From Sphingomonas sp. SUN039 (GTDB lineage: Bacteria > Pseudomonadota > Alphaproteobacteria > Sphingomonadales > Sphingomonadaceae), in assembly GCF_024758725.1 (NCBI RefSeq), contig NZ_CP096972.1, positions 1,098,001 to 1,162,000 of the forward strand: a stretch of 64,000 nt of DNA, given 5' to 3'. The notes under the pieces were generated by a model. That model was not told where the DNA came from. It saw only the letters and a list, made by a program, of their open reading frames with translations, and searched no databases. The position numbers and the translations under genes are program-made. Within the stretch, counting starts at the first letter, position 1; each line of letters begins with the position of its first letter. Positions 55,960 through 64,000 of the stretch are shown piece after piece.

Positions 55960-56982
55960 TCAAATCTCTCCTACGCGGACGACGACCTTGCCGGTTACGC
56001 TGTTGTCGAACAGCCCGGCCATCGCCTGCGGCAGGCGCTCGATGCCGTCCTCGATATGCATCGCCACCTTCATGCGATTGCTGGCGACGAGGTCGACGAG
56101 TTCAGCCTCGAAAGCAGGGCGCAGCGCGTCCTGCCCGACCTGAGTGAAGCCCTGAATTCGCAAGCTGTTGAACATCACCGCGCGCAAAACATCGGGCAGG
56201 TGATCGACACTGGTCGCCGCTTCGCCCTGATATTGCGCCATCAGGCCGCAGATCAGCACGAGTCCGCCGCGCGCCATCATTGGCACGATCGATGCGAGCA
56301 TCGCCCCACCGACATTATCGAAATAGACGTCTGCGCCGGAGGGCAAAGCGGTGGCAAGCTGCGCCAGGAAATCGGGCGCGAGCCGGTCGATGGCCGCGTC
56401 ATAGCCGATCTCCTCGACCAGATAGCGGCATTTGTCCGCACCGCCTGCAATTCCGACGGCGCGGCCGCCGCGCGCGTGGATGAGCGCCCCCGCTGCGGAC
56501 CCGACCGCGCCTGCCGCGCCGCTAACGAGGAATGTCTGTCCTGACTTGACGCCACCGGCGACCTCGAGCCCGACGTAGGCGGTGAATCCCGGCAGGCCCC
56601 CGATGCTCAACGCGTTCTCGGGACTGCCGAGTTTCGAGCTGACCCGCTGCACGCCCGTCCCGTTCGACACGGCAAAATGCTGCCAGCCGAAACGGCCCTC
56701 GACAATCGTTCCGACGGCGAAGTCGGGATGATTGGACTCGATGACCTTACCGACAGCCGGTCCCGGGATTGTCGTTCCCAGCGGCATTGGCGGCATTTTA
56801 CCGCCGAGCGGTGCCGGATCGATGAACAGCCGCAGCATCGGGTCGACCGAGACATAGAGCGCGCGCACGAGGAACTCGCCGGCGCCGATGTCGGGCAAGG
56901 ACAGCTCTTCGATGCCGAAATCTGACGGCTGCATCGCCCCGTGCGGGTAGTGGCGCAGGACGACGCGCTGTCCGTTCGGCAT
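55960..56982 (-). CDS. Zinc-independent MDR oxidoreductase (YncB/PTGR-like)
   Basis: A 340-residue medium-chain reductase of the leukotriene B4 12-hydroxydehydrogenase/prostaglandin reductase type. It opens with VVLRHYPHGAMQPSDFGIEE; SGAAGAVGSAAGALIHARGG is the nucleotide-binding loop and YFDNVGGAML the C-terminal Rossmann edge. It has no zinc ligands. Typical reaction: NADPH reduction of an alpha,beta-unsaturated ketone or aldehyde. It is between the amidohydrolase and ALDH genes, 2 bases from the latter. Confidence 0.88.
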   Translation of the reverse strand: MPNGQRVVLRHYPHGAMQPSDFGIEELSLPDIGAGEFLVRALYVSVDPMLRLFIDPAPLGGKMPPMPLGTTIPGPAVGKVIESNHPDFAVGTIVEGRFGWQHFAVSNGTGVQRVSSKLGSPENALSIGGLPGFTAYVGLEVAGGVKSGQTFLVSGAAGAVGSAAGALIHARGGRAVGIAGGADKCRYLVEEIGYDAAIDRLAPDFLAQLATALPSGADVYFDNVGGAMLASIVPMMARGGLVLICGLMAQYQGEAATSVDHLPDVLRAVMFNSLRIQGFTQVGQDALRPAFEAELVDLVASNRMKVAMHIEDGIERLPQAMAGLFDNSVTGKVVVRVGEI

Positions 56983-57014
56983 TTATCTCTCCGGCTTGTT
57001 GTCGTACGGGTCGA

Positions 57015-58196
57015 TCAGAGGTTGTAGAGCACCTTCGCCCGACCGCCGATGATCATGTTCTTGTCAGCCTCGGGGACGCCCGCGAACAGTTCCTCGATTT
57101 TGTCCATCGAGTGCGGGAATGTCGTTTCCGAATGCGGATAATCCGACGACCACATGATGTTGCCTGCACCCGGCATATCGCGCGTCAGGATGCCGACGCG
57201 GTCATGGATGAAAGACCCATAGATGTTGCGGTCCATGAAATAGCTCGGCGGCTTTTCGAGGACGCTATTCACCCAGTGGCGCTGTTTATGCCAGGTTTCA
57301 TCCATGTAATTCGCCGCGAACGCGAGCCAGCCGACGCCGCTCTCGACCGAAACGAGCTTCAAATCGGGAAAGCGCTGGAACACGCCGCCATAGATCATGA
57401 TCGCAATCGGTTCGGCCATGCCGAATTTCGACATCAGCAGATCGGACAGGAAGAATTTCGGCTCGGTGAAGCGCACGGCGCGACCGCCGAGATGGATCGT
57501 GATCGGCACGCCGAGATCGCACGCCGCTTTCCAGAACGGATCGAACTCGGCATCGGCATAGCTGCGGTCGCCCGTGACGTCGCCGGTTAGCGCCATTGTC
57601 TGCGATTCACTGCTTTTCAGCGACTCGAGCTTTTTCATCGGGAAGGCAGGAATGTTGATCGCCTTCAGGCCGCGCTTCACGCAGTCGCGCATCAGCGCAA
57701 TCGCGACATCGACATCCTGCATCGGAATGTAGCCGACACCGACGAAGCGCTTCGGGTCGTGCGCGCAGAAATCGGCGAGCCAATTGTTGTATGCGGTGAA
57801 GCTCGCGGTGAAGAGTTCGATGTTCGACGTGCCGAGCGGCCCGCCGCCGAACAGCACGGCAGTGTCGATGCCGTCCTCATCCATATCGGCAATCCGCGCC
57901 TTGGGCATCCAGCCGCCTGCGCGGGCATCGGCGACGCGGCCTTCCATCTTGAAATCTTCGCCCTTGCGACCGGCTTGCGCGCTGATCAGGTTGACCTTCC
58001 GGCGCTTGCCTTCAAACACGATGTAATCGCAGTCCTCGCCATGCTCGACTTGCGGCGCGTGTTCGCGCAAGCGTTCAGGCAGATAGTCTGCCCACATATC
58101 ATGCGACGGATTCACGTGCGCGTCGGCATCGACGATCAGCGCCTTCGCGCGGGTGTCGGGCCGGGGGGCGATGAGCGTGTCGGTGTGTTCAGCCAT
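57015..58196 (-). CDS. Amidohydrolase_2 (ACMSD-like) family protein
   Basis: A 393-residue TIM-barrel protein. It shows IVDADAHVNPSHDMWADYLP (metal motif of D-x-D-x-H form), ARIADMDEDGIDTAVLFGG, PITIHLGGRAVRF and NIMWSSDYPHSETTFPHS with the catalytic Asp. It keeps the metal residues, unlike the relative at 30526. First gene of the 7-gene operon down to 49774; a separate palindrome (TTGATA arms) is upstream. The family includes decarboxylases and C-C hydrolases acting on ring-cleavage products. Confidence 0.88.
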   Translation of the reverse strand: MAEHTDTLIAPRPDTRAKALIVDADAHVNPSHDMWADYLPERLREHAPQVEHGEDCDYIVFEGKRRKVNLISAQAGRKGEDFKMEGRVADARAGGWMPKARIADMDEDGIDTAVLFGGGPLGTSNIELFTASFTAYNNWLADFCAHDPKRFVGVGYIPMQDVDVAIALMRDCVKRGLKAINIPAFPMKKLESLKSSESQTMALTGDVTGDRSYADAEFDPFWKAACDLGVPITIHLGGRAVRFTEPKFFLSDLLMSKFGMAEPIAIMIYGGVFQRFPDLKLVSVESGVGWLAFAANYMDETWHKQRHWVNSVLEKPPSYFMDRNIYGSFIHDRVGILTRDMPGAGNIMWSSDYPHSETTFPHSMDKIEELFAGVPEADKNMIIGGRAKVLYNL

Positions 58197-58267
58197 GCGG
58201 TCTCTCCTTCGTTGCCGTTGAAATTACCTGCTCCAGCCTATCGAGACAAATATGAAACAACGGCAAA

Positions 58268-58288
58268 TTGATATCATACAGGTATCAA
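58268..58288. promoter_or_regulatory. Palindrome TTGATA-N9-TATCAA, candidate operator
   Basis: Perfect 6-base arms, 72 bases upstream of the amidohydrolase start. It lies in the 104-base gap between the end of the GH2 gene and the start of the 58.2-49.8 kb operon. It differs from the TGCACAT sites, suggesting a different regulator. Confidence 0.5.
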
Positions 58289-58300
58289 GCGATGGTCAGT

Positions 58301-60922
58301 TCATCCAGACTCACGGCTCGCGGCGGCCACTTGCAGGTTGAGCCGCGCAGGTTTTAGGCCCGCCGCCTTTGCCGTAAGCACCAGCCACCCCGATTGCTTG
58401 CCCGGTCGCAGGATTGCCAGGGCCTGCCCATGCCAGGTCCAGCGTCGCGGCCGCTTGAAGCTGTCGACATTGTGCGGGTTGCCGTTCGCGACCCCGGCGA
58501 GTTCACCCGCGCCCTCGACCGCAAAGTCGATCCTGAGTGTTGCATCCGGCACGACGCTTCCGCGATCGTCGATCACTTCGACGAGCACATGCGCGAGGTC
58601 GGCACGACCGGTCGTCAAACCGCGCACGTCGGACACGAGGCGCAGCGCGGCGGGGTTGCCTGTGGTCGCCAGCATCTTGCGGGCGATTTCCTTGCCGCCC
58701 CGGCTCGCGACCGCAACCAGTGTGCCCGGCGCATAGGGCACCTTAAACACAGCAATGCACTTGTCAGTTTCGACCAGCGCTTTGGTTTCGACTGGCTTGC
58801 CGTTGAGCATCAGCGTGATGCTGTCGCCCCGCGTGTAGACCCTCACCAGCATCGGCTGTCCTGCAGGGACGCCCCATGTCCAGCTTTTCAGTTCATCGAA
58901 CCACGAATAGCCGACGTTGAAAGCACTGAGCCCACCGGGGATCGGCCGTTCGACCATCATCTCCAGCGGGCTGAGCCCCTCGACGACATGTCGGTAATAG
59001 CTCTGCGGTCGGCGCTGGCCGATCAGGTCGATGTCGCCTTGGGCATTGCTGAACCAGGGATAGGGGATTTTGCCCGTGACAGGATCATAGGCGTGGACGG
59101 CCATTTCCTTAAGCGAACGCCCAATGATCGGCGCGCCCGATCCTGCTTCTCCCATATAGTCCCAGCCCGACCACACCCAGCTGCCGACGTACCAAGCGTT
59201 GTCATTCGCCAGCTTCCAGTCATCATAGATATGCGCGACGGTATTCTCGCTCTGGAAGAACGCCCTGTCGGTATGGGCCGCGCGCTGAGCCGACGACGGC
59301 GCGCTATGAAAATCGCCAACATCGACATAGGCCCAGATTTCGGGCCCGGCCCCGTTGCCGGTGAACCCGGCCACATTCATGCCGCCGCGCCCGACCGGGC
59401 GTGTTGTATCGAGCGACCGCACGAGCGCCGCGAGCTTGGGACCATATTTGTTTGGGTCGGACGGTATCTCGTTGCCAACCGACCAATAGATGACGCTCGG
59501 ATGGTTGCGGTCGCGCCGGATCATCGCGCTCAAGTCGCGCTCCCACCATTCGACGAAATGGGTGTGGTAGTCGTCAGAGAGTTTCGGGATGTCCCAGATG
59601 TCTGAAAACTCTTCGAGCACCATAATGCCAAGCCGGTCGCAGGCATCGAGCATCGCGGGCGATGGCGGATTGTGCGCCGCGCGGATGGCGTTGAAGCCGG
59701 CCGCCTTCATCACTTCGACCGTGCGGATTTCAGCCCGGTCGATGGCTACCGCGCCCAACGGGCCATGGTCGTGATGGATGTTGCCGCCGCGCAGCTTGTA
59801 GGTCTTGCCGTTGAGCTGGAAGCCAACAGTACCGTTCCACAACAACGTGCGGATGCCGAAGGGCGTGGTGACCGTATCGACGACTTTTCCGCCGATCAGA
59901 ACTTCGGCGCGGACCTTGTAGAGATTGGGGTGCTCGGGCGACCACAGCGCGGCTCCCTTGAGCGCAATCTCAGCGTGATAGATGGCCTCGCCAGCGCCCG
60001 CTACGGTCTGCGCCTCTGCAGTTTGGGTTGCGACCGCGCGTCCTTGCGGATCGAGTACGGTCAGGCGCACGCTTGCGTCGACCGGCGCAGTGTGCGCGTT
60101 GGCCGTCGTCACCGCAAAGCGCGCCACCGATCGTTTCGGGTCGGCCACCGGCGTCGTCACCTGCACGCCCCATGTGGGAATGCGTACATAGTCCGTGACG
60201 GTCAGCCAGCTATGCCGATAAATGCCCGATCCAGTATACCAACGGCTCGGTTTGCCGCGATTGTCGACGCGCACCGCCACAACATTGTTTCCGCGCGGGT
60301 CGAGGTGCGGCGTCAAGTCATAGGCGAAGCTGGTGTAGCCATTGGGGTGAAACCCAAGGTGTTTGCCGTTGATCCAGACGTCGGCGTTGCGGTAAATGCC
60401 ATCGAAACGCAGTTCGATACGGCGATTTCCGCCGGGCGGCATGTCGAAGTGCTTGCGATACCAGCCGATGTTGCCAACCGTATAGCCTTGTCCGCGCCCG
60501 CCCGGCATCAGGATGCGCCCGAAACCGGGGATCGTAATGTCCATGTCGGGCTTCGGATCGGCATTCAGATCGAACGGGCCGATCACCGGCGGCGCGACGC
60601 CATCGGGTGAGGGCAAGGTGTGAAAGGCATAGAGCGACGGATCGGCGGTCGCACCGCCGTCGTCGGAGGCATTCGGCAAATCCTCGATCCGCCAGTCGTG
60701 CGGCAGATCGAGCGTGCGCCAGTTGCCATCGGCGAACCCGGGAGCCTGCCCGTTGTCAGGATCGCCGAGGAAGAATTTCCAGCCTTCGTCGAACGACATG
60801 TCGCGTGCGACAGGCATGCTCGAGCCGGCAGCGGCGTGGAGGCGTGGGGCGGTAATGACAGCAGCGGCGGTTGCCGACGCTTTGAGTGCGCTTCGTCTGG
60901 AGATGTCAGTCATCGGATTCAC
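58301..60922 (-). CDS. Glycoside hydrolase family 2 enzyme, exported
   Basis: An 873-residue beta-galactosidase-like GH2. The N-terminus has a Tat signal (DISRRSALKASATAAAV). Then come a sugar-binding jelly roll (NIGWYRKHF, FDGIYRNADVWINGKHLG), an immunoglobulin-like domain, the TIM barrel with acid/base Glu485 (YWSVGNEIP) and nucleophile Glu559 (FFQSENTVAH), and C-terminal beta domains (SWFDELKSWTWGVPAGQP, DUF4982-like). GTG 60922 overlaps the upstream hydrolase by 4 bases; ATG 60913 is an alternative. Could hydrolyse beta-galactosides, glucuronides or other beta-glycosides; specificity undetermined. Confidence 0.9.
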   Translation of the reverse strand: MNPMTDISRRSALKASATAAAVITAPRLHAAAGSSMPVARDMSFDEGWKFFLGDPDNGQAPGFADGNWRTLDLPHDWRIEDLPNASDDGGATADPSLYAFHTLPSPDGVAPPVIGPFDLNADPKPDMDITIPGFGRILMPGGRGQGYTVGNIGWYRKHFDMPPGGNRRIELRFDGIYRNADVWINGKHLGFHPNGYTSFAYDLTPHLDPRGNNVVAVRVDNRGKPSRWYTGSGIYRHSWLTVTDYVRIPTWGVQVTTPVADPKRSVARFAVTTANAHTAPVDASVRLTVLDPQGRAVATQTAEAQTVAGAGEAIYHAEIALKGAALWSPEHPNLYKVRAEVLIGGKVVDTVTTPFGIRTLLWNGTVGFQLNGKTYKLRGGNIHHDHGPLGAVAIDRAEIRTVEVMKAAGFNAIRAAHNPPSPAMLDACDRLGIMVLEEFSDIWDIPKLSDDYHTHFVEWWERDLSAMIRRDRNHPSVIYWSVGNEIPSDPNKYGPKLAALVRSLDTTRPVGRGGMNVAGFTGNGAGPEIWAYVDVGDFHSAPSSAQRAAHTDRAFFQSENTVAHIYDDWKLANDNAWYVGSWVWSGWDYMGEAGSGAPIIGRSLKEMAVHAYDPVTGKIPYPWFSNAQGDIDLIGQRRPQSYYRHVVEGLSPLEMMVERPIPGGLSAFNVGYSWFDELKSWTWGVPAGQPMLVRVYTRGDSITLMLNGKPVETKALVETDKCIAVFKVPYAPGTLVAVASRGGKEIARKMLATTGNPAALRLVSDVRGLTTGRADLAHVLVEVIDDRGSVVPDATLRIDFAVEGAGELAGVANGNPHNVDSFKRPRRWTWHGQALAILRPGKQSGWLVLTAKAAGLKPARLNLQVAAASRESG

Positions 60923-62085
60923 GCCCTCATTCCATGTTCGTCGAGAAAGCGCAGCATAGCCCGCCGCACCAGCTGGTTGCCGATGCTGCCGCTGCGAAGA
61001 TCGAAGGCGTGTTCTGCATAAGGCACTTTGATCAATCGCGTAGGGATACCCGCGGCCCGCGCCCGTGCTTCGAAAAAATAAGCCGCTTGCGGGTCGACCA
61101 GGTGGTCGGCCTCAGGAACGATCAGCAGCGTCGGCGGCGCTTTGGCACCGATGTGCGTCGCCGAGGCAATTGCCATATAGCGGTCGGGAAATTTCTCAGG
61201 CGAGCCGCCCGTGTAATTGTCTCCCATCATTCGCCCGAACCCGCCAAGCACGGAATCGACAGGGCGGTACATGCGCGCTGGGTCGACGACGGGGTAGAGC
61301 GCGAGCGCCGCGACAATATGCGGCATGGTGCCCGTGCATGAAGGCTTCAACGTTCCGGCGTTGCCGCGATAGGAAATGTTGAGAACGAGGTTCCCGCCGG
61401 CAGACTCTCCCCACAGCGCCAGCTTGGACGCGTCGCCGCCATATCGCCCGGCATTGGCCCCGACCCAGGCAAGCGCGCAGCCAAGCTGCGGCTCGACGAC
61501 ATTCCAGGTATGACGCTTATCGGTCGAGAGGCTGTATTCGAGCGAAATCACCAGATAACCGTGCGCGACGAACCAGCGATAATCCGCCTCGCGCTGCTTG
61601 AGCGTCTGGCTGACCCAGCCACCGCCGTGAATATAGACGATCACCGGCGCAGGACGGCTGCCGGACGCAGGGCGGTAAATGTCGAGTGGCAATTTCTGGC
61701 CGTCATAGGCTGCGTAAATGACCGTTTCGGGCTTCGGGCTTGCCGCGTTTTGCGAGGTCGCAAACAAGGCCTGGGTCATATCGATACCGACACCATTTGC
61801 CCGCGCGACGCTAATCTGCTGCGATTGAACATAGCCAAATCCCAGCGCGGCCGTCGCCGCGAGTGCAGCCACGAAATATGTACGTCGGCGACGGTTGCGG
61901 CGCGAACGCAAAAAAAGCCAGACCGCGCCGAACAGAGAAATCAGAGTGACCCACGGGCCGGCCGTCGACGTGAGAATTGGTCCAAGTTCGCCTAAGACCG
62001 GAATGGCCGGAATCAAGCTGCCGATCGCCGCAAAGCCGAAGAGCGAAAGCACCGCATAGGCAAGGAACTTCAAGGCTGTGGCCAC
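60919..62085 (-). CDS. Membrane-anchored alpha/beta hydrolase (esterase family)
   Basis: A 388-residue protein. Three hydrophobic helices cover roughly residues 5-30, 40-60 and 68-85 (LFGFAAIGSLIPAIPVLG, WVTLISLFGAVWLFL), followed by a BD-FAE/HSL-like esterase domain: YIHGGGWVSQ, LWGESAGGNLVL with nucleophile Ser, VPEADHLVD and YAEHAFDL with the acid and His. It likely de-acylates a glycan or ester outside or at the membrane. It follows the TonB receptor after a terminator and is coupled to the GH2 gene. Confidence 0.86.
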   Translation of the reverse strand: MATALKFLAYAVLSLFGFAAIGSLIPAIPVLGELGPILTSTAGPWVTLISLFGAVWLFLRSRRNRRRRTYFVAALAATAALGFGYVQSQQISVARANGVGIDMTQALFATSQNAASPKPETVIYAAYDGQKLPLDIYRPASGSRPAPVIVYIHGGGWVSQTLKQREADYRWFVAHGYLVISLEYSLSTDKRHTWNVVEPQLGCALAWVGANAGRYGGDASKLALWGESAGGNLVLNISYRGNAGTLKPSCTGTMPHIVAALALYPVVDPARMYRPVDSVLGGFGRMMGDNYTGGSPEKFPDRYMAIASATHIGAKAPPTLLIVPEADHLVDPQAAYFFEARARAAGIPTRLIKVPYAEHAFDLRSGSIGNQLVRRAMLRFLDEHGMRA

Positions 62086-62108
62086 CCGCGCGCTCCGTTC
62101 CCGAACAC

Positions 62109-62145
62109 AAAAAAGGCGCGGCCATCCGAAGAAGCCGCGCCTTTC
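62109..62145 (-). terminator. Rho-independent terminator of the TonB receptor gene
   Basis: 11-base stem (AAAGGCGCGGC with GCCGCGCCTTT) and 11-base loop, followed on the minus strand by a run of six T. It lies 16 bases past the receptor stop, so the hydrolase/GH2 pair probably depends on read-through or a promoter in the short remaining gap. Confidence 0.88.
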
Positions 62146-62160
62146 ATGTTCGTCCCGATC

Positions 62161-64000
62161 CTACTTCGAACCGAAGGCGTAACGCAACGTCACGCCAAGT
62201 TCGCGCGGCAGGGTCGTGCGGACCTGATCGTAGCCGCCCGGTGCCACGGCATAGGGACTGTATACATTGTTCACTGGGGTGATCCGCGCCAGTTCCGCCT
62301 GCTTGTCGAACACATTTTTAGCATAGACGCCGAGGCTCCAGGCACTGTGTCCCCCCGACAGACCGGCGTAGAGATCGACGATGGCATATGCAGGTGTCGC
62401 CCTGAAAACGCCCGCCGTGCTAAAGTTGCCGTAGTTGGGATTGTTGCCCTTGTACGCGACGTTGAAGCGCAGATAGCCCTCGAGCGAGTCAGTAATCGGG
62501 ATGTTGTAGTTCCCGCTCGCCGTGGCCGAGAAGGGCGCATCCTGATTCAGCACTTGTCCCGCAGCAGAAGGGCAGAAGTTGATCGGATTGGCGGCTGTAA
62601 CGGGAGCCGTTCCGGCGCAATCGCCGGGATTGGCCGGAACGAGACCGCCCTTCGACTTGATCTGCGAATAGGCGAGCGTCGCGTTCAGCGTCAGATTCCT
62701 GACCGGCTGCGCGTTAATCTCGAGCTCGAATCCGCGAACCTGCGAGTCGACGTTGCGATAGAATGCGAGGCTGGTCCGCGCCACCCGGCTCGACACCGTA
62801 TTCCAGTACTGGACGCCTTCGAACGTTGTCAGCTGGTTCTTGTAGTCGAGCTGGAACACCGACGCATTGATCTGCAGCGCGCGTCCCCAGCTCGTCTTGA
62901 TGCCGACCTCGTACGATTTTGCTGTTTCAGGCGCGGGCGTTACCAGATTGGCAGGCAGGCCGGGATTGTTGATCGCCGGCAGACCGGTGCGGAACGAGCT
63001 TCCGGTTGTTGCATAGACGAGAATGTCGTCGGTAAACTTGTGCGACAGCGAGAAGTTATAGAGCGCATCGGTATATTTGTCGTTGTTGCTCTGGGTCGCA
63101 TTGCCGACGCCAGCCGCCACGACCGCATCGCACGTTCCGGGATAAGCGGTACTCGCGACAATGTTGGCACCGGAAAACGCGCCCACCACCGCGCATGACG
63201 TCACCAGCGGCTGAAACGCAGCCGGGAAACCCAGCCGGACGACATTGAGATTACCGATGTTGTTCAGCGCCGGGAACGTCGTAATATTGAGGGTTACAGG
63301 CACCCGGTCGCGCACAATTGCCAGGCCGCCGGTGAGTTCGGTTTTGGGACCGATATGGAATTTCACGTCGCCATAGAACGAGTCGAACACCTGCCCGATG
63401 GCGATATTCGTCGAACTGTTGAGCACGTAGGCGGGGTTCGGCGTCCTGACGGTCCCTGGCAGCGACGTCGGTCCGCCGAAGGCGCCCGCAAGGTAGGTAG
63501 GCGCGTTGAAATTGATCGTTCCTTGCGAATGCTTCGAGAACCAGCCGATGTCATAATCGAACGGCCGGTCGGAGTCGGGCATCGACGACAGGCGCACTTC
63601 GTGGGACGACCAGGCTGGCAGCCCGACGTTGCTCGGCGAGGTGTACGATTCGAAGCCGGGAATCATGTTGAGCGGGTCCGACGTCGTAAAGCTGGCCGGC
63701 CCGCGATTGAACTGACGACCGAAGTTGTAGCTCAGCTTCTGGCCGAACACTTCCCAGCTGGCGTTGACGGTGAGCAGATCGATCTGCTCCTTGAAGATGC
63801 TGGGCGCGTCCTGGACCGACGCGCGTTGACCAATTGTCAGTGCCGGTCCGTTGAAATTTGCCGGAATGGCACCGAGTGCGCCGAGGAACGCGACAGGCGA
63901 AGCGGCGGCACCGGGGCTGCCCGTGCCCACAACCTGGTTGTAGAACATCTTGTCCGTCGTGCGGCGCTGGTACATGGCCAGAATGCTGACTGTGTCGGTC
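62161..64000 (-). CDS. TonB-dependent receptor, C-terminal part (cut by window edge)
   Basis: At least 613 codons of a receptor whose frame remains open to the right edge, so the plug domain and signal peptide lie outside the window. Barrel features are visible: TIGPKTEL-like strands, FTDDILVYATTGSSFRTGLP, LQINASVFQLDYKNQLT, and the ending LPRELGVTLRYAFGSK. The apparent ATG at 63975 is internal. It is paired with an esterase and a GH2 enzyme, which suggests import of a glycoside or acylated glycan. Confidence 0.92.
   Translation of the reverse strand, partial: TDTVSILAMYQRRTTDKMFYNQVVGTGSPGAAASPVAFLGALGAIPANFNGPALTIGQRASVQDAPSIFKEQIDLLTVNASWEVFGQKLSYNFGRQFNRGPASFTTSDPLNMIPGFESYTSPSNVGLPAWSSHEVRLSSMPDSDRPFDYDIGWFSKHSQGTINFNAPTYLAGAFGGPTSLPGTVRTPNPAYVLNSSTNIAIGQVFDSFYGDVKFHIGPKTELTGGLAIVRDRVPVTLNITTFPALNNIGNLNVVRLGFPAAFQPLVTSCAVVGAFSGANIVASTAYPGTCDAVVAAGVGNATQSNNDKYTDALYNFSLSHKFTDDILVYATTGSSFRTGLPAINNPGLPANLVTPAPETAKSYEVGIKTSWGRALQINASVFQLDYKNQLTTFEGVQYWNTVSSRVARTSLAFYRNVDSQVRGFELEINAQPVRNLTLNATLAYSQIKSKGGLVPANPGDCAGTAPVTAANPINFCPSAAGQVLNQDAPFSATASGNYNIPITDSLEGYLRFNVAYKGNNPNYGNFSTAGVFRATPAYAIVDLYAGLSGGHSAWSLGVYAKNVFDKQAELARITPVNNVYSPYAVAPGGYDQVRTTLPRELGVTLRYAFGSK

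Noticed and set aside
16279-58196. Naming the region a steroid or bile-acid degradation cluster
   Set aside because: KshA-like, FadE-pair, Ltp2-like and propionyl-CoA genes point that way, but hallmark ring-degradation genes (ketosteroid dehydrogenase, HsaC-type dioxygenase, MaoC hydratase) were not found, so the substrate is left open.

Overview
The window looks like chromosomal DNA of a sphingomonad (Alphaproteobacteria, Sphingomonadales). GC is high, genes are tightly packed with many 4-base ATGA overlaps, two TonB-dependent receptors are of the sphingomonad/Caulobacter type, and propionyl-CoA carboxylase, succinyl-CoA ligase and ETF genes cluster with a long CoA-ester catabolic region. 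No phage, insertion sequence or CRISPR array was seen.

Layout. 0-5.3 kb: a VapBC-type toxin-antitoxin pair behind gatCA, a lipase-like DUF3089 protein, tRNA-Glu(CTC), a lower-GC gap and an orphan nucleotidyltransferase-fold gene. 5.3-16.1 kb (all minus strand): pccB, methylmalonyl-CoA mutase, bioB, etfB, etfA, sucC, sucD, pccA. This is nearly the whole route propionyl-CoA to methylmalonyl-CoA to succinyl-CoA to succinate, plus the electron acceptor for acyl-CoA dehydrogenases and the enzyme that makes the biotin cofactor. No methylmalonyl-CoA epimerase was seen.

16.3-49.8 kb: a catabolic region of several divergent operons. It holds a TonB receptor, two AMP-forming CoA ligases, an MFS transporter, four acyl-CoA dehydrogenases (two as an adjacent pair), an enoyl-CoA hydratase, a SCP2-type thiolase with an OB-fold partner, four SDRs, an old-yellow-enzyme-like protein, two Rieske oxygenases, a nitronate monooxygenase, a luciferase-like monooxygenase, a 2OG-Fe(II) oxygenase, a kinase-like APH protein and three amidohydrolase-superfamily proteins. 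49.8-58.2 kb: a second operon with an OB-fold protein, a thiolase-fold protein whose catalytic residues are replaced as in steroid side-chain aldolases, an aldehyde dehydrogenase, a GMC oxidoreductase, an MDR reductase, an amidohydrolase and an alpha/beta hydrolase. 58.3-64 kb: a glycoside hydrolase family 2 enzyme, an alpha/beta hydrolase and a TonB receptor cut by the window edge.

How the genes fit together (inference): a hydrophobic, probably cyclic or branched carboxylic substrate is imported, activated to a CoA ester, oxidised by acyl-CoA dehydrogenases feeding ETF, hydrated, and cut by thiolase and retro-aldolase steps. The resulting propionyl-CoA is drained by the adjacent Pcc/Mcm/Suc genes. 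The substrate cannot be named from the sequence; steroid-, terpenoid- or aromatic-like compounds all fit. The promoter regions of the 17-47 kb region share TGCACAT/CAATGC-based sites, and no transcription-factor gene is recognisable in the window.
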